Assembly (NCBI GenBank): GCA_002070185.1
Contig: MWCT01000003.1
Location: 1 to 64,000 of the forward strand
Length of the DNA: 64,000 nt
Source of the DNA: a candidate division BRC1 bacterium ADurb.Bin183
GTDB taxonomy: Bacteria; Sumerlaeota; Sumerlaeia; MWCT01
Direction of reading: 5' to 3'
Shown: piece after piece, positions 46,100-56,013 of the stretch
Layout of the letters: each line of letters begins with the position of its first letter
Position numbering within the stretch: the stretch's first letter is position 1
The notes under the pieces: model-generated
What the model was told of the DNA's origin: nothing
The model's database searches: none
Seen by the model: the letters and a program-made list of their open reading frames with translations, nothing else
Position numbers and translations under genes: made by a program

Positions 46100-48139
46100 A
46101 TGAAGCTACGGGACTTTCGTTCGCGAAAAACAATGAAAAGAATCATGATGGTGACCCTCGTGCTGGTCATCCCATCCTTGGTTGTCTATTTTGGGTGGGT
46201 ATCGGGAGGCGCCAGAGGCAGGGACAGTTCCAACTGGTATTATATTAAAATTAAAGACAACGCCTTGCAAATCCTCAAATGGGGGCAGGTCAGCGATTGG
46301 GAAATGAAAGAGGCTCATAGCGCCGCCGTCAGCGACTACCAAACCATGATAAACATTCGCGACCAAGCCATGGCGGAACAAGTTGAAAAAATGATTACCC
46401 CCACCGCTCTGGTCATCTCCGCCCTCAATAACAGAGTCCTCCACAAAATTGCCCGGCAAAAAGGGCTCATCGCAACAGTTAACGAACTGAAAAACCTTAT
46501 AGAAAGCATCTACCCCCAAAACCCTCAGATGGCTCTTCAATATCTTATGCGCGGGCAACGCTTCGATAACGAACAGGCTTTTGTGCAATCCCAAATTTAC
46601 CGCATGACAATTGATAAAGCCCATTTCCTTTTCACCTCTCAGGCAAAGGCTTCCCTCTTTGAACTATGGCAGGATTATCAACTCCGCGAGGAAAAGATTG
46701 ACCTCCCCTACGTTTCCTTCCGCGGCGATGATTACATCGAAAAAGTTGAGGTTAGCGATGATGAAATCGCCCAATTTTTTGAAGAACACAAAGAAGATTA
46801 CCGCATCCCCAATCAGGTCAAATATGAATATTTCTCCATTACCAAAAACGTCTTGAAAGACGACGCCCAAACCACCGAAGGCGAACTCCTTGCTTATTAT
46901 GAAAAAAACTTGGAAACCGAATTCAAAGAGGAAAAACAGGTTAAAGCCCGACTCATTCTGCTCAACCTCTCGCCCGATTCAGATGAAGAACAAGTCAAGG
47001 CGGCGGAGAAAAAGGCGGACGACATTTTCACGTCGCTGACAGTCCATCAAGCGGATTTCGCAACCTTGGCGGATATTTACACCGAAGACCCGAATAACAT
47101 CACACAGGAATTTGATTCGGAAGGCAAACCCACAGAAAACAAAACCAAAAAAGGCGGGTTGATGGATACGTTCTGGTCTATGAAGACGGCGGCAACATCC
47201 GCATACGGCAAAGAGGTCGTGGAAGAGGCGCTCAAACTTGAGCCCGGAAAAATCTCCAGCCCCATCAAAAGCCGGCGCGGGTTCAACATCATCCGAGTTG
47301 AGGACACAAAACCCGAAAGAACAAAACCATTCTCCGAAGTCGCTGAACAGGCAAAGGACGGCGTCAAACGCGAAAAATCTGAAATCGCTTTTCAAAATAT
47401 AAAATCGCTCATCTACGCCAAATATGAAAACGCCACAACGCTCTCCGGACTCGCCAAAGAAGTCGGACTGGAAGTCAAGGAAACGCCCCTTGTTAATGAA
47501 GACTCTATGTATGTGGAAGGGCTGGGCAATATCTCAAGACATCAAAGCGATCTTGCCCAATTAAAAATCGGCGAAATGAGCGATGTTATCGAAAGCCCCT
47601 TTATGCTCGCCGTCGCAAGCGTCAAAGAAAGAGTGCCCTCCCATATCCCCGATTTCGAAAAAACCAAAACACAAGCCGCCAATGACCTCAAATTCAAAAA
47701 GGCGGTGGAATTGGCAAAAAAAGATGCTGATGAATTCCTCAAGGATGCCGCATCATTTGACCTAATGAAAGAAACCGCAGAAAAGAAAAGCTTCAAACTC
47801 GCCGAGCCCGAACCGTTCAATCATTCCAATCTTCCTGACGACCTCATGGCTATCAAGAACTTCGCTCAGATTACCATAAAAACAAAAGAAGGCGCTATCA
47901 AAATGTCAGACATGTTCCGACAGGGCAAAAAAGGCAAAGATGAAACCACAGGTTACGTCGTCTGGCACATGAAAGGCAAAACCCCTCCGGATAAAGAAAA
48001 GTTCAAAGAGGAAATCCCAGACCTTTTGAGAAACACCATTCACGAAAAACAGCGAACTATCCTTCTTGAAAATCTGGCTGACCTCCGTAAAACATTGCAT
48101 TACAAAGTCAATCCGGAATTCCTTAAATCCGAACGATGA
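46100..48139 (+). CDS. Membrane-anchored peptidyl-prolyl isomerase (SurA/PpiD type)
   Basis: The 679-residue product has a single N-terminal membrane helix (about 13-32) and a long periplasmic part: a SurA/PpiD-like helical N-domain (about 50-265), a parvulin domain (about 285-405) with ARLILLNL, KKGGLMDTFW and ISSPIKSRRGFNIIRVED, and a second, divergent half (about 420-670). Such proteins help outer-membrane and secreted proteins fold. GAGGTGGAGG precedes the ATG at 46100. It follows tyrS by 36 bp and precedes the ArnT-like gene by 7 bp. Confidence 0.88.
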   Translation: MKLRDFRSRKTMKRIMMVTLVLVIPSLVVYFGWVSGGARGRDSSNWYYIKIKDNALQILKWGQVSDWEMKEAHSAAVSDYQTMINIRDQAMAEQVEKMITPTALVISALNNRVLHKIARQKGLIATVNELKNLIESIYPQNPQMALQYLMRGQRFDNEQAFVQSQIYRMTIDKAHFLFTSQAKASLFELWQDYQLREEKIDLPYVSFRGDDYIEKVEVSDDEIAQFFEEHKEDYRIPNQVKYEYFSITKNVLKDDAQTTEGELLAYYEKNLETEFKEEKQVKARLILLNLSPDSDEEQVKAAEKKADDIFTSLTVHQADFATLADIYTEDPNNITQEFDSEGKPTENKTKKGGLMDTFWSMKTAATSAYGKEVVEEALKLEPGKISSPIKSRRGFNIIRVEDTKPERTKPFSEVAEQAKDGVKREKSEIAFQNIKSLIYAKYENATTLSGLAKEVGLEVKETPLVNEDSMYVEGLGNISRHQSDLAQLKIGEMSDVIESPFMLAVASVKERVPSHIPDFEKTKTQAANDLKFKKAVELAKKDADEFLKDAASFDLMKETAEKKSFKLAEPEPFNHSNLPDDLMAIKNFAQITIKTKEGAIKMSDMFRQGKKGKDETTGYVVWHMKGKTPPDKEKFKEEIPDLLRNTIHEKQRTILLENLADLRKTLHYKVNPEFLKSER

Positions 48140-48146
48140 AATTAGG

Positions 48147-49217
48147 ATGCAGGGCAACAAGACAAAGGCAAAAGAGGACATCAGGACTCGGCTGCTCCTT
48201 ATCATCTTCCTCGCCTTCAGTCTTCGGATGATTGACGTCTCCATCCCATGCCATCACCCGCAACCCGATGAGCGCTTCTCGCTCGAGGCGGCGACTCAGC
48301 CCGCTCTGCTGGATACGATTCGATTCACAGCGGCGGACACACATCCGCCGCTTTATTTTATCATCCTGCGCGGCTGGTTGAAAATTCTCCCCAAAAATTA
48401 TGATTCCCCAAAACTGCTCTCCATGATTTTCAACACAGCCAATATCTTTCTCACATTCATCCTTGCCCAATTGTGGCTCAATAAAAAAACCGCTCTTCTT
48501 ACCGCGCTTGTCATGGCGCTCTCCCCATGGAACATCTACTGGTCTCACCTTGCCCGCAATCACCAAATGCTCCCCGTTTTCTTCACCCTTTCCACGCTGG
48601 CGCTTTTTCGATGGCTACGCTCGGGGACAAAAAAAATTCCCGTCTGTTATTGCATTATCGCCGCCATCATGATTCATACGAACTATCTTGCCTTTTTCAT
48701 CCTCGCCTCGCAGGGCGCTATCGCCCTGTGGGAATGCCGCAGAAATCTCCGCCGGCTTTTCATGCCCGCCATAGCCGCCTGCCTTGCTGTCGCCTCCTAT
48801 TCCCCATATCTGAGCGCGCTGAAATATCACATCACCGAAGGACCCATGAACCCCGGCTGCTTCCAGCATGTTGTCTCGCCGATTTACCTCTTTTATCATT
48901 TTTTATTTTTCAACATCTTCACATGCAATCTCGGACATTTATGGTATCCGCCGCCATCGCATCCGGCACCCCTGCTATCCGGCGGTTTAGTTCTGGCGCT
49001 TGTCGGCATCAAAGCGGTAAAAAAAATCCCAGACGTTTCATTTTACATCCTGCTCCTTCTGCCGCCGACACTGAGCGTTTTCATTGGCTGGCTCAAAGGA
49101 ACAACGATGGCGGAGCGTTATCTCGCATACGCCGTCGGACCATTTGCCATTCTTTTTGCGGCTGGACTTGCCGAAATCGCCGCATCCGGCAAGCCGCATG
49201 ATTTAATGAAAGGATGA
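48147..49217 (+). CDS. ArnT/PMT-like membrane glycosyltransferase (GT-C fold)
   Basis: The 356-residue product has about nine membrane segments and an early periplasmic loop with the acidic pair of GT-C enzymes (PQPDERFSLEAATQ) followed by HPPLYFIILRGW, as in ArnT/PMT family members using a polyprenyl-phosphate sugar. The ATG at 48147 has only TAGG close before it, so the start is uncertain; the frame is open further upstream into the isomerase gene. Its end is 2 bp from the convergent permease gene. The acceptor is unknown. At 356 residues it is shorter than typical ArnT, lacking the large C-terminal periplasmic domain. Confidence 0.8.
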   Translation: MQGNKTKAKEDIRTRLLLIIFLAFSLRMIDVSIPCHHPQPDERFSLEAATQPALLDTIRFTAADTHPPLYFIILRGWLKILPKNYDSPKLLSMIFNTANIFLTFILAQLWLNKKTALLTALVMALSPWNIYWSHLARNHQMLPVFFTLSTLALFRWLRSGTKKIPVCYCIIAAIMIHTNYLAFFILASQGAIALWECRRNLRRLFMPAIAACLAVASYSPYLSALKYHITEGPMNPGCFQHVVSPIYLFYHFLFFNIFTCNLGHLWYPPPSHPAPLLSGGLVLALVGIKAVKKIPDVSFYILLLLPPTLSVFIGWLKGTTMAERYLAYAVGPFAILFAAGLAEIAASGKPHDLMKG

Positions 49218-49219
49218 TA

Positions 49220-50527
49220 TTATTCTTTAAGCAGGCGCGCCGGATACAGGCGCAATAAACGCCGAATTGGAAGATAACAGATAACAGCGCCCCAAAAGGC
49301 GATGAAGAGTATAACAATCGCCAGAACCGCCGCGTCCAATCTCATCTGAGGAATTGCCGAACCGATAATCGGCAGACGCCGAACCGCATCCGGCAAGTTT
49401 GTCATAACAATATTCCAACATAAGGCAAATGCCCCTGCGCCAATCAGCCCCGCCGCCAGACCCGTAATAGACTTCTCGCCCAAATAAATCCAACGCATCA
49501 TCTTCCGCGTCGCCCCCAGCGCGCCCAAAAGCCCCAGCTCGCCCCGCCGCTCCATCAGCGCCATCCGTTCAGAGTGCGTCAGATTCACCGCCGCAAGAAA
49601 AAGAACGCCGACCGCCAGCGACATTATAATCATCGAAATGATGTTGGCGATCATTTTCAAATACTGCATCACATTGCGGTTGGATTCAACCATCAAACCC
49701 AGACCGGATAATTCCAGGCGGATTCTATCAAACTCTCGGGCGTCGGCAATCTCCACCTGCGCCTGCGTATAATCCGAGACCTCCCGCCCCGCATACCACA
49801 AGTTGTATTTCTCAACGGCTTCAAGCGGAATAATCAACCCGAAAAGCGAAACATCCGGCGTAAATCCGACCACCTTACAGGCGATCGTCTTTGATTTTGA
49901 AACGGAGACCAGACCGCTGATGGTGGACTCGCCCAATACAAGGCTAAACGTGCGCCCAACGGCGGAGGATTCGTTTAATTGCGGCAGGTTATTGCTCTGC
50001 GCAAGCCCCAAATTGTAAAGGTCGAGAAAATAACGGGAAATTACCACAGGCAGCGGCTCGCCCGGCAGCGGCATCGCAAACGACTGCCCCGCGGAAAGCG
50101 AGTTTTCCACAAGCTCCGGCGGCGCGCCGCTCACAACTATATCCGATGAAATCTCCTCGCCAAAGATGCGCCCTTCCGCACGCACCGGAAACCAAAGCGG
50201 TTGAATCGGATACACCGCCGTAACGCCGCGTATCCGCCGAATTTTGGATATCACATCGCCCGTCAGTTTTGAGCGGTTCACCTGCAACGGTCCCAACCCG
50301 AGCGTCTTGGGTTTTGCAAGCAGACGATTTTCCGGAAAGGCGCGCCCTAATTCGCGCAGAAGCGGTTCGCGCACGCTGAAATATGCAGTCAGCGCCGCGC
50401 ACAAAATTGATGCCCCGATTGCCATTGAGATAATATTAAAAATTATGCGGCTTGGATTTCGGCGGATGCTCCGACCGATAAGAAAGATGTATCCCCTCAG
50501 CCGCATGGTTTGAAAATTATTTCCCAT
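49220..50527 (-). CDS. FtsX/MacB-type ABC permease
   Basis: The 435-residue product has one N-terminal membrane helix (about 30-50), a large MacB-type periplasmic domain (about 55-290) and three C-terminal helices with the FtsX signature around RMALMERRGELGLLGALGATRKM. Such permeases move lipoproteins or peptides, or transmit force, with a LolD/MacB-like ATPase. No ATPase lies next to it. AAAGG lies 5 nt from the ATG. A 202-bp region separates it from the divergent asd gene. Confidence 0.88.
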   Translation of the reverse strand: MGNNFQTMRLRGYIFLIGRSIRRNPSRIIFNIISMAIGASILCAALTAYFSVREPLLRELGRAFPENRLLAKPKTLGLGPLQVNRSKLTGDVISKIRRIRGVTAVYPIQPLWFPVRAEGRIFGEEISSDIVVSGAPPELVENSLSAGQSFAMPLPGEPLPVVISRYFLDLYNLGLAQSNNLPQLNESSAVGRTFSLVLGESTISGLVSVSKSKTIACKVVGFTPDVSLFGLIIPLEAVEKYNLWYAGREVSDYTQAQVEIADAREFDRIRLELSGLGLMVESNRNVMQYLKMIANIISMIIMSLAVGVLFLAAVNLTHSERMALMERRGELGLLGALGATRKMMRWIYLGEKSITGLAAGLIGAGAFALCWNIVMTNLPDAVRRLPIIGSAIPQMRLDAAVLAIVILFIAFWGAVICYLPIRRLLRLYPARLLKE

Positions 50528-50729
50528 ATCCGCCTTTTAACGCATCATAATGCGCAAACCGAATACCCCCTCCATGAATCGGTAATCAACAAGATATTGC
50601 GTATAAACGAGCCATCGCAAAAAAAATTGCGCCGAAATCCCCGTTTTCAGATTTGTCTTGAACTGGATTAAAAGAGGCGTGTATGAATCCCCGCAATTTT
50701 GACGACAAAAAATAAAGGAGATTTTAAAA

Positions 50730-51746
50730 ATGGTTCGCGTTGCGATTATGGGCGCCACCGGCGCCGTTGGTCAGGAAATACTCAAAACTCTCGAGGAGCG
50801 CCGTTTCCCCTGCGACAGCCTCAAACTGTTGGCATCCCAGCGCTCGGAAGGAAAAAAGTTCCCATTCCGCGGACGTCTGCTTGAAGTGGAGGTGTTGAAA
50901 AAAACCTCCTTCAAGGACGTGGATATCGTTCTTGCATCCGCAGGCGCCTCCGTGTCCATCGAGTTTGCCCCTTACGCTGTCAAGGCAGGCGCAGTTGTGA
51001 TTGACAACACCTCCGCCTTCCGCATGAAAGAAGACGTCCCTCTTGTCGTGCCTGAAGTTAATCCGGAAGATTGCAAATGGCATAAAGGCATCATCGCAAA
51101 TCCCAATTGCTCCACCATCCAGATGGTCGTCGCGCTCAAACCTATTCAAGACACCGCCGGTATTAAACGCTTGGTCATCACAACATTCCAATCCGTTTCC
51201 GGCACAGGCACCGAGGCGATTGAAGAATTGCTCACCCAAACAGCGGAGATATTGGAAGGAGAGCCCATCACACGGAAAGTCTATCCCCACCAGATTGCAT
51301 TCAACTGCCTCCCCCATATTGACTCCTTCCTTGAAAACGGATACACTAAGGAAGAGATGAAGATGGTTAACGAGACGCGCAAAATCTTGCACGCGCCGGA
51401 TATGGCGATTACAGCCACAACCGTCCGAGTCCCCGTCATCCGCTGCCACAGCGAGAGCATCAATGTGGAGACCAAAAAGAAAATCACCGTCAAACAGGCG
51501 CGCGAAATAATCGCCAAAGCCCCCGGATGCGTCCTTGTGGACGACCCCTCCAAAAATGAATACCCGCTGCCGATTTATAGCGCGGGGCGCGATGAAACTT
51601 ACGTGGGTCGCATACGCGAGGACGACTCCATTCCCAACGGCTTGAACATGTGGATTGTCAGCGACAACCTGCGCAAAGGCGCGGCTCTCAACGCCGTGCA
51701 GATAGCCGAAGTTTTAATCGAGAAAAAATGGCTTAAAGCAAAATAA
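50730..51746 (+). CDS. asd: Aspartate-semialdehyde dehydrogenase
   Basis: The 338-residue enzyme reduces aspartyl phosphate to the semialdehyde, the branch point to lysine, diaminopimelate, threonine and methionine. It has the NADP loop (VAIMGATGAVGQEIL), catalytic Cys in NPNCSTIQMV, GTGTEAI and the His-containing RVPVIRCHSESI. A good AAAGGAG lies 9 nt before the ATG. It is a single-gene unit with a strong terminator 84 bp downstream. Confidence 0.97.
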   Translation: MVRVAIMGATGAVGQEILKTLEERRFPCDSLKLLASQRSEGKKFPFRGRLLEVEVLKKTSFKDVDIVLASAGASVSIEFAPYAVKAGAVVIDNTSAFRMKEDVPLVVPEVNPEDCKWHKGIIANPNCSTIQMVVALKPIQDTAGIKRLVITTFQSVSGTGTEAIEELLTQTAEILEGEPITRKVYPHQIAFNCLPHIDSFLENGYTKEEMKMVNETRKILHAPDMAITATTVRVPVIRCHSESINVETKKKITVKQAREIIAKAPGCVLVDDPSKNEYPLPIYSAGRDETYVGRIREDDSIPNGLNMWIVSDNLRKGAALNAVQIAEVLIEKKWLKAK

Positions 51747-51830
51747 CAAATGCGCTAAATGCGCCGTCAACCTAACCATCAAAAACTTAAAAGCGCAGAC
51801 GGCTTGAATATAAAATGAACGGCAAAGTCT

Positions 51831-51863
51831 AAGCCCGCGTCCTTAAAAGATGCGGGCTTTTTT
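51831..51863 (+). terminator. Rho-independent terminator after asd
   Basis: AAGCCCGC (51831-51838) pairs perfectly with GCGGGCTT (51852-51859) around a 13-nt loop and runs into a T-tract ending at 51863. It lies between the convergent asd and radA genes; on the minus strand no T-tract follows, so it serves asd. Confidence 0.9.
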
Positions 51864-51875
51864 ATGATATGGAAT

Positions 51876-53249
51876 TTATACAAGACCGATTAAATCAAGG
51901 GCGTCGCGGATGTTGGATGCGGCAAGAACCTCGATGCCCGCCGCCCTGTTTTCCCTGCCGTGGGTTTTGGCGGTCAGGCACCGCTTGAAACCCAGCCGCT
52001 CGCCCTCGCGCAGCCGCCGGTCAAAATGCGTGACGGAACGAATCTCGCCAGAAAGCCCCACCTCACCTATGGCAAAAAGGTCAGAGTCAACTGGACGATT
52101 GCGGAAACTGCTCACAATCGCAACCATCGTGGCAAGGTCTGCCGCCGGTTCGTCAATCTTGATACCGCCAGCCGCATTCACAAAAACATCCTGATCCACA
52201 AAAATCAGCCCAATCCGTTTTTCGAGCACAGCAAGCAGCAACGCCACGCGGCGGGCGTCAATGCCGGACGTCGTGCGGCGAGGCGCGCCGAATCCCCCGT
52301 TATAGCTTGTGAGCGATTGCACCTCGATAAGCAGCGGTCGAGACCCCTCCAGCGTAGCGCAAACTACCGAACCGACGCCGTCAATCGGACGCTCCTCTAA
52401 AAAGCACGCCGATGGATTGGTCACCTCCGCCAACCCCGCCTGCGTCATCTCAAAAATGCCTATCTCATTAGTGGAACCGTAGCGATTCTTGACAGCGCGC
52501 AGAATGCGATAGGCGTGATGGCGCTCCCCTTCAAAATAAAGAACCGTGTCCACCATGTGTTCCAAAATGCGCGGTCCGGCGATGATGCCCGCTTTTGTCA
52601 CATGCCCGATGAAAAATATCGGAATGGTCATGCTTTTTGCCTGATAAAGAAGACGCGCGGCGCATTCGCGCAATTGAGATATGCTCCCCGGAACCGATGC
52701 CACCTCCGGCGCATATTGCGTCTGTATGGAATCAATCACAACAACGGCGGGCTTCATCTCGCGCAGATGATTGGCAACGCGATCCACCTGCGTCTCCACA
52801 AGGATGTGCAGATTGGGGTCAAGCGAACCGAGCCGCTCGGCGCGCAGACGAATCTGCGCCAGCGATTCCTCCCCCGTCACATAAAGAGCGGGGATGCCCA
52901 GCCTCCCGCTGAATGTGTGCATCACTTGAAGCATCAGCGTGGATTTGCCGATGCCCGGTTCCCCGCCGATGAGAACCACAGAACCGGGAACAAGTCCGCC
53001 GCCGAGGATGCGGTCGAATTCTCCGATGCCGGTCTGAAGCCGCACCTCGCCTTCTGCGGGTATAGCCGTTATCGGGATCGGCTTTTCCAGCGAGAAATCC
53101 TTCTGCGCAACGGGAATCGCCGCTTTTTCCTCCTGAATTCGCACCTCGCGCAAAGTGTTCCACTCTCCGCAGGAGGCGCAACGCCCCTCCCATCGAGCCG
53201 AGGAATTGCCGCATACGTCGCAAACAAATTCCACCCTGTTTTTTGCCAT
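51876..53249 (-). CDS. radA: DNA repair protein RadA (Sms)
   Basis: RadA is a hexameric ATPase that drives branch migration during recombination. The 457-residue product has an N-terminal C4 zinc finger (FVCDVCGNSSARWEGRCASC), Walker A (GGEPGIGKSTL), the RadA motif as KNRYGSTNEIG (usual form KNRFG) and a C-terminal Lon-protease-like domain with a GEVGLSGEIR stretch. Length is normal. It is the last gene of the long minus-strand run and follows the YbaK-like gene by 36 bp; the ribosome-binding site is weak. Confidence 0.96.
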   Translation of the reverse strand: MAKNRVEFVCDVCGNSSARWEGRCASCGEWNTLREVRIQEEKAAIPVAQKDFSLEKPIPITAIPAEGEVRLQTGIGEFDRILGGGLVPGSVVLIGGEPGIGKSTLMLQVMHTFSGRLGIPALYVTGEESLAQIRLRAERLGSLDPNLHILVETQVDRVANHLREMKPAVVVIDSIQTQYAPEVASVPGSISQLRECAARLLYQAKSMTIPIFFIGHVTKAGIIAGPRILEHMVDTVLYFEGERHHAYRILRAVKNRYGSTNEIGIFEMTQAGLAEVTNPSACFLEERPIDGVGSVVCATLEGSRPLLIEVQSLTSYNGGFGAPRRTTSGIDARRVALLLAVLEKRIGLIFVDQDVFVNAAGGIKIDEPAADLATMVAIVSSFRNRPVDSDLFAIGEVGLSGEIRSVTHFDRRLREGERLGFKRCLTAKTHGRENRAAGIEVLAASNIRDALDLIGLV

Positions 53250-53285
53250 AGCGCCTAAAAAGTCCCTATTGAAATTATTTTCCTA

Positions 53286-53753
53286 CTAAATATGAATCGT
53301 GAACGCGGCGATTCTGGGGCTTTCAAGCCTCTTGAAATCCTCAAAGGAAATCCTGATAATATCGTGATGTGTGCCAGCATTGAACACGACATCTTTATCC
53401 TCATTGAGACTTTGGTCAACAATCACTGGAATATTATAAAGCTTTCCAAAGGGAGGCATGGCGCCCGTTTCGCAATCGGGGAACAAAGATACAAAATCCT
53501 CCTCCTTTGCCAACGCCGTGCTCTCGCTGCCAAGAATTCCTTTGAGAGTTTCAAAATTAATCTTGCGGGTGGCGGGCAGAGCCAACATCACTATCTCCCC
53601 ATCCGCCTTCACTATCACCGCCTTTGCCAGCTCCTTGCCCTTCACATGAGTCACGGCGGCTATCTCTTGCGCGGTATAAACTATCGGGTGTTCGATGACA
53701 TCATATTTGACTCCGGCGCCATCCAGATATGCCTTGACTTTTCGCGACGGCAT
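53286..53753 (-). CDS. YbaK/EbsC-family aminoacyl-tRNA deacylase
   Basis: The 155-residue product has the YbaK fold with the conserved Lys region (GKELAKAVIVKADG) and the GAMPPFG loop, followed by FNAGTHHDIIRI. Members hydrolyse mis-charged aminoacyl-tRNAs such as Cys- or Ala-tRNA-Pro in trans; the exact specificity cannot be read. GGGGGTG lies upstream of the ATG. It is encoded between the PHP phosphatase and radA. Confidence 0.88.
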   Translation of the reverse strand: MPSRKVKAYLDGAGVKYDVIEHPIVYTAQEIAAVTHVKGKELAKAVIVKADGEIVMLALPATRKINFETLKGILGSESTALAKEEDFVSLFPDCETGAMPPFGKLYNIPVIVDQSLNEDKDVVFNAGTHHDIIRISFEDFKRLESPRIAAFTIHI

Positions 53754-53844
53754 AACATCACCCCCTTTTTTGAAATGATGTTATTTAATTACCCGACATG
53801 CCTTTCCATGGCAAGCAAAATCGGCTTAAATAAAGCAAGGGGTG

Positions 53845-54651
53845 TTATATCTTCGTAAGGATTCGTTTTCGCTTTTCAAAATATGCAATCTCTTTATAAC
53901 CGACCTCTTTAAGGAGGCTGATAGCGCGGTCAAAGTAACGCCCGACATCCTCCGGGTGATGGGAATCAGAGCCTAATGTTATCGGCACGCCATGTTTGTG
54001 GAGCCGTTTCAAAAATTGGGTGTTGGGATAAAAGTCTTGCGCCGGCTTGTCCATGCCGCTGGTGTTCAACTCCACAACCATGCCGCTTTCGCCAATCAAA
54101 CGGGCGACATCCTCCTGAATATCGTCCCAGCCGGATTCGGGGAAATAACCAAATTTCTTTATCAAATCAAGATGCCCCATAATGTCAAAAATCCCGCTTT
54201 TCACCAATTCCTTCACAAGCCCAAAATAGTGTTCATAAATCTGCCGAACCGGCTTTGTTTCAAATTGGGAGATCTGCTCCTCCTGATCAAATCCCCACGT
54301 GCCGATGTAATGCACAGAACCGATAGCATAATCAAAATCATATTCTTTTAAAAACCGCAAAGCCTCAGAATTATCCTCCGGCAAAAAATCCATTTCCATC
54401 CCCATCAAGATTTTTATAGGGGCGTCCGGCGCGGATGAAAACCGCCGTTGCAGCTCTTGCACCCGCTCAATATAAATGGGGACTTCATCGTATGAAAGCG
54501 CCATTTTGATGCCTTCTTGCTTCATCCACGGCGAATGGTCGGCAAAGCCAAAGATGGAGATGCCTTTGGCAATCGCCTGCCGGACATAATCCTCCATCGC
54601 GCCACTGGCGTGGCAGCATAATTCAGTATGGTTATGCAGGTCAACAAGCAT
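53845..54651 (-). CDS. PHP-type histidinol-phosphatase (HisK family)
   Basis: The 268-residue product has PHP metal-binding motifs: DLHNHTELCCHASG (1), FGFADHSPW (2), GMEMDFLPED (3), DYAIGSVHYIG, DIMGHLDLIKKFG and the C-terminal LGSDSHHPEDVG. This matches the HisJ/HisK histidinol-phosphate phosphatase group, which removes phosphate in the penultimate step of histidine synthesis. Other PHP phosphatases look similar and no his gene is near, so the substrate is not certain. AAAGGA precedes the ATG by about 10 nt. Confidence 0.82.
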   Translation of the reverse strand: MLVDLHNHTELCCHASGAMEDYVRQAIAKGISIFGFADHSPWMKQEGIKMALSYDEVPIYIERVQELQRRFSSAPDAPIKILMGMEMDFLPEDNSEALRFLKEYDFDYAIGSVHYIGTWGFDQEEQISQFETKPVRQIYEHYFGLVKELVKSGIFDIMGHLDLIKKFGYFPESGWDDIQEDVARLIGESGMVVELNTSGMDKPAQDFYPNTQFLKRLHKHGVPITLGSDSHHPEDVGRYFDRAISLLKEVGYKEIAYFEKRKRILTKI

Positions 54652-54677
54652 CGCTTGAAATCCTTTCGCTATAAAAT

Positions 54678-56006
54678 TTAATCTTTTGTTTTGCGCCGAA
54701 GTTTGAGCCGAATGGGAGTTTTGGAAAGTCCCAGTTCGATGGCAAACTGATTGCGCATAAATCGTTCATAGGAAAAATGCAAAAGCGCGGGGTCGTTCAC
54801 AAAAAGCGTAAAAGTCGGCGGAGCGGTATCCGTCTGTGTGATATATTTGATTTTTAACTGCCGCCCTTTTTGAATCGGGGGTTGATGCCGTTGGAGAATT
54901 TTATGAAGAACATTATTCAAAACGGATGTCTCGATGCGCGCCCGATACTCTGGAATCACCTCGTCAATCAAATCGAAAATTTTCCGGACGCGCTGCCCCG
55001 TAAGCGCGGAGATGAAAAGAATCGGCGCATAGGGCATAAAGTTAAAACTCTCTTTAATCTTCTTCGCAAAAGCGCCCGCCGTGTTTGTATCCTTTTCTAT
55101 CAAATCCCATTTATTCACAACAATTATTGCGGCGCGGAAGGCGTCCTGAATATAGCCGCCGATGTGCATATCCTGCGCAGAAATTCCCTCGTTTGCATCC
55201 AATAAAAGAATGGCAACATCGCACCGCTGAATGCTCATAATGGAAGAGGTTACGCTCAAATCTTCCGGACCCCGCTGGATTTTCCCGCGGCGGCGTATGC
55301 CCGCTGTGTCTATAATCACATATTGTTTATCGCCGATGCGAAGCGGCGTGTCCACCGCGTCGCGAGTGGTTCCCGCAACGGGGCTTGCAATGACGCGCTC
55401 AACGCCAAGTATCTTGTTCACGAGTGTGGATTTTCCCGCATTCTGGCGTCCGACAATTGCCACGCGGATCTCGTCTCCATCCTCCGTCTCAGCCTCAGCC
55501 TCCGGCAGCGGTTCGACTATCCCATCCAAAAGTTCCCCGATTCCCAGACCATGCGCTGCGCTGATAGCCAACATCTTCCGACATCCAAACGAGCCAAAAG
55601 CCGCCGATGCCCTTTCCAATGCATGATTGTCGCACTTGTTGATGGCTAAGATAAACGGCTTGCCCGATTTGCGGAGCATATCCACAATCTCATAATCAAC
55701 CGGGTGATCCAACTGCGCGACATCTGTCAAAAAAATTATCCCATCAGCTTCGTCAATTGCCATCATCACATGCTCGCGGACGCGGACGCTGATGTCATCC
55801 GTCTCAACAGGGTCATACCCGCCCGTATCCACAAGCAAAAAAGGCTTTTTGTTCCACTCCGTCATTGCATAATTACGGTCGCGCGTCAAGCCGGGCGTAT
55901 CCAGCACGCTTGCCTTGCGCCGCCCGATGATGCGGTTAAAAAGCGTGGACTTGCCCACATTGGGGCGTCCGATAATGGCTACAATAGGCTGGGGATGACG
56001 TTTCAT
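54678..56006 (-). CDS. der: Ribosome-assembly GTPase Der (EngA)
   Basis: Der has two tandem GTPase domains and a C-terminal KH-like domain and is needed for 50S maturation. The 442-residue product shows G1 twice (GRPNVGKSTLF and GRQNAGKSTLV), DTGGYD and DTAGIRRRGK, and the specificity motifs NKCD and NKWD. It starts 7 bp after the clpP stop with a weak ribosome-binding site, so coupling to clpP is likely. Confidence 0.97.
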   Translation of the reverse strand: MKRHPQPIVAIIGRPNVGKSTLFNRIIGRRKASVLDTPGLTRDRNYAMTEWNKKPFLLVDTGGYDPVETDDISVRVREHVMMAIDEADGIIFLTDVAQLDHPVDYEIVDMLRKSGKPFILAINKCDNHALERASAAFGSFGCRKMLAISAAHGLGIGELLDGIVEPLPEAEAETEDGDEIRVAIVGRQNAGKSTLVNKILGVERVIASPVAGTTRDAVDTPLRIGDKQYVIIDTAGIRRRGKIQRGPEDLSVTSSIMSIQRCDVAILLLDANEGISAQDMHIGGYIQDAFRAAIIVVNKWDLIEKDTNTAGAFAKKIKESFNFMPYAPILFISALTGQRVRKIFDLIDEVIPEYRARIETSVLNNVLHKILQRHQPPIQKGRQLKIKYITQTDTAPPTFTLFVNDPALLHFSYERFMRNQFAIELGLSKTPIRLKLRRKTKD

Positions 56007-56013
56007 ATTTTAA

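Noticed and set aside
50724..51449. 241-residue open frame antisense to asd
   Set aside because: Opposite a complete Asd; His/Cys/Gly-rich shadow with no domain.
52515..53258. 247-residue open frame antisense to radA
   Set aside because: Opposite a complete RadA with all motifs; no protein-like features.
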